NCBI RefSeq assembly: GCF_029504655.1
Contig: NZ_JAQFIL010000001.1
Span: forward strand, 1,741,001 to 1,805,000
Reading direction: 5' to 3'
DNA: 64,000 nucleotides
Source: Catalinimonas alkaloidigena
GTDB taxonomy: Bacteria > Bacteroidota > Bacteroidia > Cytophagales > Cyclobacteriaceae
This document shows, piece after piece, positions 27,993 to 38,705 of this stretch; position 1 is the stretch's first letter, and every line of letters starts with the position of its first letter. The notes under the pieces are model-generated. The model was given only the letters and a program-made list of their open reading frames with translations, was not told the origin of the DNA and did not search any database. A program made the translations under genes and the position numbers.

Positions 27993-28346
27993 TTGGAACA
28001 TCCAGAACAGGAAAAAGCAAAAGTCTTTATCATTGTTGAAATCATAGAATACATTCCTAATTCAGTGGTAATAAAAACAATCATAAAAAAGACAACCGGT
28101 AACGTTACAGCCGTTTCATTTGACTCCGGTGAGGCATTGACCGATAAAATATCTCCTTTTGATACTTTCATCCAGGTGATTGATGGAAAGGCAGAAGTTG
28201 TCATTGATGGTAAGTCTAACATTTTGGAGACAGGGCAGTCTATCATCATTCCGGCACACTCGCCTAATACCATTAAAGCTAATGTGAGGTTTAAAATGAT
28301 ATCCACCATCATTAAAAGTGGCTACGATGAAGTGGGGCTAAGCTAA
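27993..28346 (+). CDS. Small cupin-domain protein
   Basis: 117 residues from TTG 27993; the nearest in-frame upstream stop is seven codons earlier and no ATG fits, so the start is uncertain or its ATG was lost. The cupin core is clear: FDSGEALTDKISPFDTFIQV followed by IDGKAEVVIDG and GQSIIIPAHSPNTIKA. Members with this short beta-barrel are often stress-induced sensors or metal-binding proteins. Role here unknown. Confidence 0.75.
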   Translation: MEHPEQEKAKVFIIVEIIEYIPNSVVIKTIIKKTTGNVTAVSFDSGEALTDKISPFDTFIQVIDGKAEVVIDGKSNILETGQSIIIPAHSPNTIKANVRFKMISTIIKSGYDEVGLS

Positions 28347-28430
28347 ATTCTCTCCATCTGAGTGTCATTTAATGGTCAATAACAAAACGAAAGAAGGTAA
28401 CATAGCTTCATTTCCTAAAATACCAGAAGG

Positions 28431-28628
28431 ATGAAAAAAAGTATTACTGACAATCTATATAAAGAAGGGCAGGCAGTTTGTGCCATAAATGCCCCTTTGG
28501 AGAGGCTTGTGATCAGACGATATGTGGATAGGATCTATTACTGCATGTTTCTAGATGATCCTGAACGAAAGGAACTGGCTCTTTTTGAAAGAGAACTGAC
28601 TTCTAAAGTGCCTAAACTCAAGGCATAA
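28431..28628 (+). CDS. Small conserved hypothetical protein
   Basis: 65 residues. The pattern NAPLERLVIRRYVDRIYYCM then DDPERKELALFERELT resembles a small protein family I associate with Bacteroidota stress loci. No catalytic motif. It is 54 bp from the next small gene on the same strand and may be cotranscribed with it. Confidence 0.65.
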   Translation: MKKSITDNLYKEGQAVCAINAPLERLVIRRYVDRIYYCMFLDDPERKELALFERELTSKVPKLKA

Positions 28629-28682
28629 AAGCACTCAGCATAGGAGTGGGAGAAGTTTGTAAATAATTTTTAAAGACTGAAC

Positions 28683-28862
28683 ATGAACAGAAGCTGGAGA
28701 GAACTAAAAGTGATGCTCAAATGGAGATATCCTCATCTTAAAGAAAAAGACTTTGCTTTTAAGGAAGGTAAAAAAGAGAGTATGCTTGTCAAACTTGCCG
28801 TCCGAATTAAAATGACCCGATCAGATTTAGATTTGCTTTTAAGCAAATTGCAACATTATTAG
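28683..28862 (+). CDS. CsbD-like stress protein
   Basis: 59 residues. The pattern SWRELKVMLKWRYPHLKEKD, then FAFKEGKKESMLVKL and a closing MTRSDLDLLLSKL, matches the CsbD-like helical fold (W-x2-LK near the N-terminus, a G-K/E turn in the middle). The same pattern recurs at 47676-47864. CsbD proteins are general-stress proteins of unknown biochemical role. Confidence 0.7.
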   Translation: MNRSWRELKVMLKWRYPHLKEKDFAFKEGKKESMLVKLAVRIKMTRSDLDLLLSKLQHY

Positions 28863-28975
28863 GCCGATAGATATTGCCTGGTTTTCATAAAAAAACACTT
28901 TAATCAATTGAATGGTGTTCATTTCTGCATTCATTACTGGAATGCAAAAGTCATGATTAGAGTATGTTTAAAAAT

Positions 28976-29303
28976 TCTCTTTTCAGCTTTGATTGACTCC
29001 AAACATTATCCACAATTGTGACTAAACCCTTGGCCACAGTACTCCAGGGTGATTTTTACAACAGTCTTAATGATACGGGCCTCCGAAGTTAGCAGCAAAG
29101 GCTCTCCAACAGCATAAGAAAGATGATGGCAAAACTGTAGAGGAAATAATCCATATCAGTAATGGAAAAAAGGGGCATCACTAATAGCGGAAGAATCCCC
29201 CCTACGGTAAATGTAAATATAGTTTCTGAAGCGAAAGCTGCCTGCAAGAGTTTAGCTTCTCTTTGAAGAAAGTAACACAGCCTTAGTATCTCTATCAGGA
29301 TTG
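28976..29303 (-). pseudogene. Remnant of a VIT1/CCC1-type Fe/Mn transporter
   Basis: Three frames of the minus strand give adjacent pieces of one protein: LQREAKLLQAAFASETIFTF with TVGGILPLLVM, then GAFAANFGG, then ARIIKTVVKITL, and finally WSTVAKGLVTIVDNVWSQ. Together they read as the C-terminal half of a VIT/CCC1 family transporter (membrane Fe2+/Mn2+ carriers). At least two frameshifts separate them and the N-terminal half is absent. It lies just after groEL. Confidence 0.7.
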
Positions 29304-29316
29304 CTGGTTATAGCCA

Positions 29317-30960
<1,644 letters not shown>

Positions 30961-31123
30961 TTACTTATCTGATAACTGAATACCGAAAATGAGTCTTATT
31001 AGGATAATGAGTATTGTGATGCCCAACAGTACGAACACAAAACTGATAAAGTTGAACCTCCAAAAAAATAATACTTCATATTACGATCAGTAAGCCTGAA
31101 ATGACATAAAGTAAATTTTTCAA
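30961..31123 (-). pseudogene. Decayed DUF5670 (lmo0937-type) membrane peptide
   Basis: From TTG 31123 the minus strand reads KNLLYVISGLLIVI then TGA (31076-31078), and another frame continues FNFISFVFVLLGITILIILI ending at 30961. Together these match the intact 50-residue protein at 33412 (NLLYLIAVILVIAW and HILLVIAVIAIIFRLI). So one nonsense codon and a frameshift appear to have destroyed a DUF5670 gene just upstream of groEL. Confidence 0.65.
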
Positions 31124-31203
31124 GATGGTTATGAATTTAATTCACATGATAACAATTCATCTTAATGGATTATTTAAAGTAATTTAATCCGTTTGGTACT
31201 ACA

Positions 31204-31239
31204 TTACATACTTCATAAAAATACTTACATTTATCTCAC
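31204..31239 (-). promoter_or_regulatory. ATGTAA-type box, copy E
   Basis: Minus strand: GTGAGATAAATGTAA, 15 nt, ATGTAA. It lies 81 bp upstream of the decayed DUF5670 start and about 265 bp upstream of groEL, and probably once drove both. Confidence 0.7.
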
Positions 31240-31375
31240 ATTTTCAGACCTTATTCCCTGACAAACTGCGATAGGTCAACTAAATCAATAGCTTATATCA
31301 TGATTCGTTTTGGGCAGAAAAGGGAATGCCTGCCGGTTACGTTTTTCTTAAATGATTTCCAACTATGCTTATTCG

Positions 31376-31597
31376 TTAGGATGCATTTACCTTAAACCTA
31401 TTAAAGGTTTTGAATTGAGATCTGAGTGACTCAAGATACTCTTCAAAACCCCCTGCATGTATACCTTTCCTTTGATCCCTAAGAAACAAAGGAGTTTCGC
31501 TCAATTGCTCATAATGCTCAGGAAATTCTTTTTGGATCTTTGCGGTGATCGTCAGAATCTCAGCCATGAGTCTCTGCTGTGTTGATACCTTTTTCAT
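31376..31597 (-). CDS. Small conserved hypothetical protein
   Basis: 73 residues, helical, with QQRLMAEILTITAKIQKEFP and GFEEYLESLRSQFKTF. It resembles small Bacteroidota proteins found in stress loci; no catalytic or binding motif is seen. Copy B of the ATGTAA-type box lies 91 bp upstream, and the divergent gene at 31879 has copy A, so the two genes are probably co-regulated from one intergenic region. Confidence 0.65.
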   Translation of the reverse strand: MKKVSTQQRLMAEILTITAKIQKEFPEHYEQLSETPLFLRDQRKGIHAGGFEEYLESLRSQFKTFNRFKVNAS

Positions 31598-31687
31598 ATG
31601 TTTCTACAGTCGCGTAGTGCTTATTTGTTGTATGAATTAAGCCTTGCCGTTATTTGGGTAATGTATCAATATCTACACGATGGTAGT

Positions 31688-31723
31688 TTACATTTTTATT
31701 AAAATGATTTACATGAATCCCAC
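31688..31723 (-). promoter_or_regulatory. ATGTAA-type box, copy B
   Basis: Minus strand: GTGGGATTCATGTAA, 15 nt, ATGTAA. It points towards the small gene at 31376-31597. Confidence 0.7.
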
Positions 31724-31781
31724 TTTGTCCTAAAATCCAAAAGGAATAAACTTTTGAGATTGCCAGCCCTTCCCATCCTAT

Positions 31782-31817
31782 ATGTGAATGATGTAACTAA
31801 TTGATATAGATATGTAA
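31782..31817 (+). promoter_or_regulatory. ATGTAA-type box, copy A
   Basis: ATGTGAATGATGTAA, 15 nt, ATGTAA, ending 62 bp before the ATG at 31879. It lies divergent from copy B in the same intergenic region. Confidence 0.7.
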
Positions 31818-31878
31818 CACTTATGAGTATTAAGATGAGCACATTTGAGGTGTGAAAATTTAATTCACACAGACAATC

Positions 31879-32544
31879 ATGAAAAACACTAAAAGATTTC
31901 AAGAGAAGTGGCAGACAGTTAAAAAGAGGATCAAGAAAAAAATTGATCTACTATCCCTAAACAATGTATGGATAAAGGAGGGCGGTAGGGATGAAATATC
32001 AGATAATTTATGGACTGTACCTGACAGGACAAAAAGAAAAGTGCATAAACTTGTTCAAGAGGTATATCCTACAACTCCCAAGTCTATGCAATTACAACCC
32101 ATTCAAAACAGAAAAATGAAAAAATCAATATTTATACTGGCAACATCCACTTTAATGACAGCTTCAATCTTCATTGGCTGTGATGGACCTGCCACCAGTA
32201 CAGAGAGTAGCCAGATGATGATGAATGATACCATCAAGTCCAATGAAGCCCATATGGCGGACATGAAAAGTTACAGAAAAGAGTCAGCCATGAAACTTGC
32301 AGCTTATGACCAGGAGATAAAAGCTTATAAAGCTAAAATGGAAAACAAAAAGCAGGAAAATAAAGCTGATTATGAAAAAAAAGTAGCTGCTCTTGAACAG
32401 CAAAACAGAGACCTGAAAAAGAAAATGAACAGCTATACAGAAGAAGGAAAAGAAAAATGGGACACTTTCAAAACTGAAATGAATAAGGATATGGATGAAT
32501 TAGGTAAAGCCCTAAATGACTCAAGCCTTGTTAAATTACAGTAA
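31879..32544 (+). CDS. CsbD-like segment running in frame into a coiled-coil lipoprotein
   Basis: 221 residues in one frame but apparently two genes. Residues 1-79 (RFQEKWQTVKKRIKKKIDLL then VWIKEGGRDEISDNLW) look like a CsbD-type protein. From the Met at 32116 a separate lipoprotein follows: MKKSIFILATSTLMTASIFI then GC (lipobox), a Ser/Met-rich linker and a long charged coiled coil (about 50 to 140 of that part). No stop divides them, so a stop codon was probably lost and the lipoprotein is likely still made from 32116. The lipoprotein would sit in the envelope; function unknown. Confidence 0.7.
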   Translation: MKNTKRFQEKWQTVKKRIKKKIDLLSLNNVWIKEGGRDEISDNLWTVPDRTKRKVHKLVQEVYPTTPKSMQLQPIQNRKMKKSIFILATSTLMTASIFIGCDGPATSTESSQMMMNDTIKSNEAHMADMKSYRKESAMKLAAYDQEIKAYKAKMENKKQENKADYEKKVAALEQQNRDLKKKMNSYTEEGKEKWDTFKTEMNKDMDELGKALNDSSLVKLQ

Positions 32545-32592
32545 GCCAAAATTCATGAAAGTGCAAAAATTCACAGTCTACGCTTTACAAAA

Positions 32593-33243
32593 ATGAAAAA
32601 GATAATATTCATGTTCGTAGTCATGACTTTCCTGGCTTACCAAAGCAATGCCCAGGAACAGGAAGACAGAACCATAAAACAAGAAAGGATTTTGTTTGGC
32701 CTTAAAGCAGGCACGAATTACTCTAATGTCTATGACACCAAAGGGGAAGCATTTGATGCAAAGGGTAAAATTGGTTTTGTGGCAGGAGCATTTTTAGCAG
32801 TTCCTTTGGGTAAAATGATAGGTTTTCAGCCGGAAATCTTATTTTCCCAAAAAGGGTTTAAGGCAGATGGCGACCTTTTTGGCACTTCATACTCACTTAA
32901 GCGAACTACCTCTTACCTGGATATCCCACTATTGTTTGCCGTAAAACCCGTGGGGTTTCTAACGCTATTGGCCGGCCCCCAGTACTCTTACCTGTTGAAT
33001 CAGAAATATGATTTTGTCAATGCAAGCTCTAGTATTGAACAGGAGGAAGCGTTTATCAATGATGACATTCGTAAGAATACCCTGGCGTTTCTGGCGGGAG
33101 TGGATGTTAACCTGGAACATATAGTAGTAGGGGCAAGAGTAGGATGGGATATCTCAAATAATAGGGGAGATGGTTCAAGTACCACGCCCCGATACAGAAA
33201 CACCTGGATACAGACCACCCTGGGCTATAGATTCTATTATTAA
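32593..33243 (+). CDS. Outer-membrane beta-barrel protein (porin-like, PorT type)
   Basis: 216 residues. Signal peptide MKKIIFMFVVMTFLAYQSNA with cleavage near NAQ. The mature part has eight or so amphipathic strands (FGLKAGTNYSNVY, FGTSYSLKRTTSYLDIPLLF, VGARVGWDISNN) and ends with aromatic TLGYRFYY, the usual barrel end. It follows the lipoprotein gene by 48 bp and is probably in the same transcript. Confidence 0.85.
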   Translation: MKKIIFMFVVMTFLAYQSNAQEQEDRTIKQERILFGLKAGTNYSNVYDTKGEAFDAKGKIGFVAGAFLAVPLGKMIGFQPEILFSQKGFKADGDLFGTSYSLKRTTSYLDIPLLFAVKPVGFLTLLAGPQYSYLLNQKYDFVNASSSIEQEEAFINDDIRKNTLAFLAGVDVNLEHIVVGARVGWDISNNRGDGSSTTPRYRNTWIQTTLGYRFYY

Positions 33244-33411
33244 CCTTAGTCAAAAAGTGTCTAAATACACTTAATAGCTGTACGTAAGTAGATTTATGAG
33301 ATGTGCTTTACAAAGGCAGGTCTCATTTTCCTTTAGCTTACAACTGACCAGTTTTCAAGCATTTCTTTTTAAGACATCTTCAATTTTTCAATTCATATCA
33401 ATATCAAAATT

Positions 33412-33564
33412 ATGGGAAACTTACTTTATCTCATCGCAGTCATCCTGGTAATAGCCTGGTTAATAGGGTTTATTGGTTACAGTGTGGGTAGTTTTATACA
33501 TATTCTCTTAGTGATTGCTGTAATTGCCATCATATTCAGGCTCATTCAGGGAAGACGCATCTGA
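33412..33564 (+). CDS. DUF5670 (lmo0937-type) membrane peptide
   Basis: 50 residues with two membrane helices: LLYLIAVILVIAWLIGFIGY and HILLVIAVIAIIFRLI, then a basic end QGRRI. This is the exact plan of the DUF5670 family, tiny stress-linked membrane proteins of unknown role. A decayed relative lies at 30961-31123. Confidence 0.8.
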   Translation: MGNLLYLIAVILVIAWLIGFIGYSVGSFIHILLVIAVIAIIFRLIQGRRI

Positions 33565-33757
33565 ATTCTTGGTTCTTAATCCCTCCGGATGAAGTTGATT
33601 ACTTAATGAGTTAATAGCTCTTTCCTTTTATATATAGCTTAAAGATTAAATCATTTTTATCTGACTTCAGGAAATAGTTGTACAACTCATAGCATAAAAA
33701 AGTGTACCTTCTATCATATATCATACTTACACTATTTTCTGAATTCTTCTTCCCCTT

Positions 33758-35230
33758 ATGAGACTCACCATTGAACGAAAAGACTTAAAAGTTTACCCTG
33801 ATCCAAAGCGTGTGATTGCACGTTTCTTTTTTAATGGGGATGTACGTGCCAGGCAACTTATACAAAAAGTGATGGAACTCAGTGAGCAGGAGGTATTTGA
33901 AATCACCTCTCCCATTCTTCAGGAATTTTCTAAAAGACATAGGAACATCACCAAAGTATTGATCCGCCATGCCAGTCGTTTAAAGTATCTTTTAAAATCT
34001 ATGGAAATAGAGTATGATGATATTGAGCTCAACAGGAGATTATTAATCGGTACTTTTTTTACCCATGAGTATTCTATAGAGTCAGCGGCATTTTTTAATC
34101 CTTCCATAGTAGAAGATCCCGACCAGACCGAATTAGAAGAGGGGCAGAAACGCGTTATTATGAGTTTTAGAGCAGTAGGAGAAGGTCATATCTCTTCTAT
34201 TGCCTTTCGTAGAGCTTTACTTGATCAAGAAAATAACATTGTGGTGAACGCTGTAGGTAACTATGTGGATGAAGCGGATATTATCCACAGTGCTGCCTAT
34301 CAAAAGAAATTGTTTTTTGATAATGAGTTTAGTGGCCAGATAGACAAAAGAATATTAAAAGAAGTAGGAAATCATCTGGAAGAACACTTTGACTATAATA
34401 GGCTTAAATCACTAATCAACGATAAGGTAAGTGCGAACACAAACGAGCAAATAAAGCTGGAATACGAAAAAGTATTGTGGCTAGCTGACGCTTATTATGA
34501 AATTACCTTTTCCATGGATACCGACATCTCTGACCGGGTAATCTTTCCTATATCAGAATTTGAGCGAAAAGGCATTGAAGATGCACGTTTTGTGAGATTT
34601 ACCGAAGATGATGGAAGTATAGTATACTTTGCCACTTATACGGCTTATGATGGGGAAATCATAGTGCCTAAACTTTTAAAGACACACGATTTTTACAACT
34701 TCAAGATAATGCCATTGTATGGTGCGGGGACACAGAATAAAAACTTTGCCCTCTTTCCCAGAAAGATCAACGGAAAATTTGTTATGGCTTCCCGTAATGA
34801 TGGTTGGAATAACTATATCATGTATTCGGATAACATCAACTTATGGAAAAATCCTATACAGATACAGGCTCCTAAATACCCCTGGGAATTTATTCAGGTT
34901 GGTAATTGCGGCTCACCCATTGAAACTGAGTATGGCTGGTTGCTGATGACACATGGGGTAGGGCCGATGCGCAGATACTGTATAGGAGCAAGTCTATTAC
35001 AATTAGACGATCCCACCATAGAAATAGGCCATTTGGATGAACCCTTATTGATTCCTAATAAAGATGAAAGGGAAGGCTATGTTCCGAACGTGCTGTATTC
35101 ATGCGGTTCTATTGTCCACAATGGACAGCTGATCATTCCCTATGGACTGTCTGATTACTGCTCTTCCTTTGCTACGGTAGATCTCAATGCTTTGGTGGAT
35201 AAACTGTATAATAAAGCTGCATCACCATAA
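33758..35230 (+). CDS. GH130 family glycoside phosphorylase-like protein
   Basis: 490 residues. After a helical N-terminal region, the five-bladed fold begins near residue 115 with FFNPSIVEDPD; later motifs SFRAVGEGHISSIAFR, GIEDARFVRFTEDDGSIVYF and YGWLLMTHGVGPMRRYCIG fit GH130. Known members phosphorolyse beta-mannosides or related sugars. The C-terminus overlaps the convergent GT4 gene by 9 bp. Linked GT4, GH and PIG-L genes suggest it turns over an intracellular oligosaccharide; substrate unknown. Confidence 0.85.
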   Translation: MRLTIERKDLKVYPDPKRVIARFFFNGDVRARQLIQKVMELSEQEVFEITSPILQEFSKRHRNITKVLIRHASRLKYLLKSMEIEYDDIELNRRLLIGTFFTHEYSIESAAFFNPSIVEDPDQTELEEGQKRVIMSFRAVGEGHISSIAFRRALLDQENNIVVNAVGNYVDEADIIHSAAYQKKLFFDNEFSGQIDKRILKEVGNHLEEHFDYNRLKSLINDKVSANTNEQIKLEYEKVLWLADAYYEITFSMDTDISDRVIFPISEFERKGIEDARFVRFTEDDGSIVYFATYTAYDGEIIVPKLLKTHDFYNFKIMPLYGAGTQNKNFALFPRKINGKFVMASRNDGWNNYIMYSDNINLWKNPIQIQAPKYPWEFIQVGNCGSPIETEYGWLLMTHGVGPMRRYCIGASLLQLDDPTIEIGHLDEPLLIPNKDEREGYVPNVLYSCGSIVHNGQLIIPYGLSDYCSSFATVDLNALVDKLYNKAASP

Positions 35231-36226
35231 AATTTGCTGGTACAGCGCCATATAATCATCCACCATTCTTTTCTGTGAAAACTGAGATACTGCCCATACC
35301 CGGCAGTTGAAACGGCTAATGTCACTGAGTTGATGTACTGCCTCAACTGCTTCACTTACATTTTCAACCAGGAAACCTGTCTTTTCATGACGGATCAGTT
35401 CAGGCATAGCTCCTTTGTTAAAAGCGATGACGGGTGTACCACAAAGCATGGCTTCGGCTACGCTCAGACCAAAAGGCTCGTTAAAACAGATGGGGTGTAA
35501 CAGGGCAGAAGCCTTGCCCAGAAGTTCGTTTCTCTTCTCAGGTCCGGCAGCCCCTAAAAATGTAATCTGATCTCCTAAAAAAGGCTTTACTTTCTCATCA
35601 AAATAAGCTTGATCCTGGATGATACCCGCAATGAGCAGTGCTTTTTTGCTCTGCCTGGCAATCTCAATGGCTTCAGCAGTACCTTTGTCAGGGTGAATAC
35701 GCCCGAAAAACAACAGGTAATCTTCCGGAGATTCTGTAAACTCAAAATCATCTACCCTAAGTCCATTATAGACAGTACCTATATAGTGAATACCAGAATA
35801 ACGGTCTGCATTACTAATTGATACATAATGATTGCTCGCATTGTATTTTTGGTAAACAGGGATTATCCTGGGTGAGGAAAATCCATGAATGGTGGTTAGC
35901 ATAGGCGTAGCAATGAGCCCGGAGTAGGATAGCGGTAAAAAGTCAAAATGGTTGTGAATAATATCAAACTGCTTGGCTTTTTCCATCAGGTTACTGATGT
36001 GCAGGCATTCTGCCACTTTAGCATCCTGGGTGCGATCTTCTTCATAACCTTTGTCAATCACCGATTCCAGTTTTCCTGAGGTAATGCTGTCAGCAGTAGC
36101 AAAAAGAGTCACATCCATGTCAGCATTTACCAGCCCTTCAGCTACATTGGAAGCTACCTGCTCCCAGGGCCCGTAATGACGGGGTGGTGTACGCCATGCC
36201 ACAGGAGATAATATCGCTACTTTCAT
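35222..36226 (-). CDS. GT4 family glycosyltransferase
   Basis: 334 residues. MKVAILSPVAWRTPPRHYGP with the G-x-E loop WEQVASNVAEGL begins the acceptor domain; the donor domain shows FFGRIHPDKGTAEAIEIARQ and the E-x7-E motif around EPFGLSVAEAMLCGTPVIAF. This is the GT-B fold of retaining GT4 enzymes. It is convergent with GH130, with which it likely works. Sugar donor unknown. Confidence 0.9.
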   Translation of the reverse strand: MKVAILSPVAWRTPPRHYGPWEQVASNVAEGLVNADMDVTLFATADSITSGKLESVIDKGYEEDRTQDAKVAECLHISNLMEKAKQFDIIHNHFDFLPLSYSGLIATPMLTTIHGFSSPRIIPVYQKYNASNHYVSISNADRYSGIHYIGTVYNGLRVDDFEFTESPEDYLLFFGRIHPDKGTAEAIEIARQSKKALLIAGIIQDQAYFDEKVKPFLGDQITFLGAAGPEKRNELLGKASALLHPICFNEPFGLSVAEAMLCGTPVIAFNKGAMPELIRHEKTGFLVENVSEAVEAVHQLSDISRFNCRVWAVSQFSQKRMVDDYMALYQQILW

Positions 36227-36350
36227 CTATTTATAATTTTGGTTTTATCAGTCAGTGGTGCCCAATCCACAGTAGACGCAGCGGGATGGAACCTCGCAAA
36301 ATAATCATCTCAGAGTGTGAGAAACTATTTTCATGCTCAGTTTCATGTCA

Positions 36351-38621
36351 CTAAGCGGGTTCCAGATCCTGGCTGGCAGGATTGTATTCATACTCAAATT
36401 CCAAAGCTTTCAGTACAGCCAGATGAGAAATCAGGTAGGCAAGGGTACTTTCTGCTCCCTGATTCCGGTTGAGAGCTGTTTCCTGCAAACCATCACAGCA
36501 ACCTTTGGTTTCGTGGTCGTATAAAGGAACCCTGAGTATATTTTCTCCCAGAAACCATTGATAACTGACAAACATTTTTTCAATATAAATGGGAAGATGC
36601 GTGCTTTGGTAAGCCTGAAGGTACATGAGCACCATCGCCATGGTTTCAATGGCCTGCTGATCAAAAACCGGGACACTTCCCCCACGATTGAACCATCCAT
36701 GGTTGCCTACCGGACTAAGAAAACCATTTTTCAGGCTCAGCTTATCCAGAAAGGCCAACGACTCCATAGCTACTTTTTTCACATTTTCATCACCTGTAAT
36801 CTCGTAGGCATGAAGTAGGGCCAGGGGTAAAATGGCGTTATCGTAAGTGAGTTTTTCTTCAAACCAATGCCAATCTTTGCCCCGATGCTTTTGATAAGCC
36901 TGCATCAGAGGGGTGGTCAGGTCAATCAGCTCACGGACCAGCACTTCATCTTCGGGATGTGCTTTCAGATAATAACTAATGCCAATGATGGTATTAGCCA
37001 CTCCCCGCAAATGATGCAACTGACTGAAATGAGGAACCGAACGGTGAAAGAGTTCTCCGGCGAATTCCCGGTAAGAGTTATTAGGTGCGCAACTGACAAG
37101 ATAACCTAAGGCCCATACCGTACGTCCAAAAGAATCTTCTGAGCCTACCTCATCCAGGTACTCACGCTTGAAGCTCAAAAAATTACGAAAGTTACCATCG
37201 TCACCTTGCATATAGTGAATAAAACTGAGGTAGATGGGTAACAGATCCAGCGCTTCCTGACTTTTATTACGCTGGTAGGCCATGAGTGCCATAATCAAAG
37301 CCCGGGCATTATCATCCAGACAGTAGCCTTCTTTTAAATTGGGAATACCGTATTTGGCATGCTGTACAATACCGGTATCATCGGTAAGTCTGGATACATG
37401 ATTGAGGCTAAACTCAGGCATGATTTCCGGATCTATGATCTGGTGAAGGGTTTTTTCAGCAAATGCTTCCTGCTCAATCACCGTATTCATCATACGGATA
37501 TAGTCAGCCCCTATTTTGGGCCAGCGTAAATGCAAACCATAATCATATGCATTACGCCTTAATAGTTCAAGTTTATCAGGTTGCTCCAGCAGTTCGTTAA
37601 CGATTCGGGATAGCATGTCTACATCCTTAAAAGGGAAAAGAGCGCCCCGCTGATCAGCCAGCAACTCAAGCGCATGCCAGTAAGGTGTAGACACTATCGC
37701 GGAACCGGCACCTACAGCGTAAGATAAAGTGCCGCTGGTGATCTGGGCTTCATTGAGATAGGGCGTAACATAGATTTCAGCTGCTGTCAGGTAATTCATC
37801 AGCTCTGCTTCTGACACAAACTTATTAATGAAGGTAAGATGCTTTTCTACTTTCAGACGGATAGCAAGGCGTTTTAAATGATCACGATATTCCTCTCCTG
37901 AGGTCCGCAATACCCCGGGGTGGGTCTTTCCTAGTACTACATACATCACATCGGGATGATGCTCTACGAGCTTAGGCAACGCCTTGATTACGGTTTCCAG
38001 ACCCTTATTGCGGCTTAGCAGCCCAAAAGTGAGCAGTATACGGTATTTACGAAAAGGTAAAACTTTTTTCAGCGGGTTAACAATGGGCCTTTCCAGATCA
38101 GGAACCCCATGTTCAATGTACTGTATTTTCTCAGGTGTAATGTTATAAATATCAGTCAGAAATTCCATGCCACGGTGGCTCATCACAATCACTTTGGCAG
38201 AACGCTGCGCAATTTCCTGTATAATTAGCTTTTGTATATGGGAAGGCTCTTTGAGTACGGTGTGTAATATAGAAAACAAAGGTTTTTCCAATCGGTGTAA
38301 CATGGGTAATATATACACACCACTCTCTCCACCATAAATCCCGAATTCATGTTCTAATATCACAGCATGAACATCACTGGTATTGATAAAATTAGCCGCC
38401 TGGATATAGTCCTTTTGCTGGTTCTGCCGAATAACAAATTTTACGTGACTGGGATAAGCATAGGTTTGCAGGTCTTCTGAGTCGTTGACAGCGATCCCAA
38501 AGCCTCTTCCCGAAGGTATCTGGTTTTGGAAGTTAGCCTGAATTGCCCGTTCTACATTATTGTTAAAGGTTGCAATCCCGCATTCTCGGGGTAAATAAGT
38601 GGAGATACTGGCAATTTTCAT
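36351..38621 (-). CDS. GT4 glycosyltransferase fused to an alpha/alpha-toroid domain
   Basis: 756 residues, about twice normal GT4 size. Residues 1-390 are a GT-B fold: MKIASISTYLPRECGIATFN, LTFGLLSRNKGLETVIKALP and EAQITSGTLSYAVGAGSAIV. Residues about 400-745 are a helical toroid with repeated motifs (RVTVWALGYLVSC-like, LPLALLHAYEITGDENVKKV, GGSVPVFDQQAIETMAMV). This two-domain form is known among bacterial glycosyltransferases near GH130 genes. It may both build and bind or trim a glycan. Reads in the same direction as the 35222 gene. Confidence 0.85.
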   Translation of the reverse strand: MKIASISTYLPRECGIATFNNNVERAIQANFQNQIPSGRGFGIAVNDSEDLQTYAYPSHVKFVIRQNQQKDYIQAANFINTSDVHAVILEHEFGIYGGESGVYILPMLHRLEKPLFSILHTVLKEPSHIQKLIIQEIAQRSAKVIVMSHRGMEFLTDIYNITPEKIQYIEHGVPDLERPIVNPLKKVLPFRKYRILLTFGLLSRNKGLETVIKALPKLVEHHPDVMYVVLGKTHPGVLRTSGEEYRDHLKRLAIRLKVEKHLTFINKFVSEAELMNYLTAAEIYVTPYLNEAQITSGTLSYAVGAGSAIVSTPYWHALELLADQRGALFPFKDVDMLSRIVNELLEQPDKLELLRRNAYDYGLHLRWPKIGADYIRMMNTVIEQEAFAEKTLHQIIDPEIMPEFSLNHVSRLTDDTGIVQHAKYGIPNLKEGYCLDDNARALIMALMAYQRNKSQEALDLLPIYLSFIHYMQGDDGNFRNFLSFKREYLDEVGSEDSFGRTVWALGYLVSCAPNNSYREFAGELFHRSVPHFSQLHHLRGVANTIIGISYYLKAHPEDEVLVRELIDLTTPLMQAYQKHRGKDWHWFEEKLTYDNAILPLALLHAYEITGDENVKKVAMESLAFLDKLSLKNGFLSPVGNHGWFNRGGSVPVFDQQAIETMAMVLMYLQAYQSTHLPIYIEKMFVSYQWFLGENILRVPLYDHETKGCCDGLQETALNRNQGAESTLAYLISHLAVLKALEFEYEYNPASQDLEPA

Positions 38622-38705
38622 GGCTCAATAGGTTAATATGTGAAGTTGTGATGATGATCCTTCAAGTGAAGAACATACTATATTTTAAGATGCTTTGGTA
38701 ACTCA

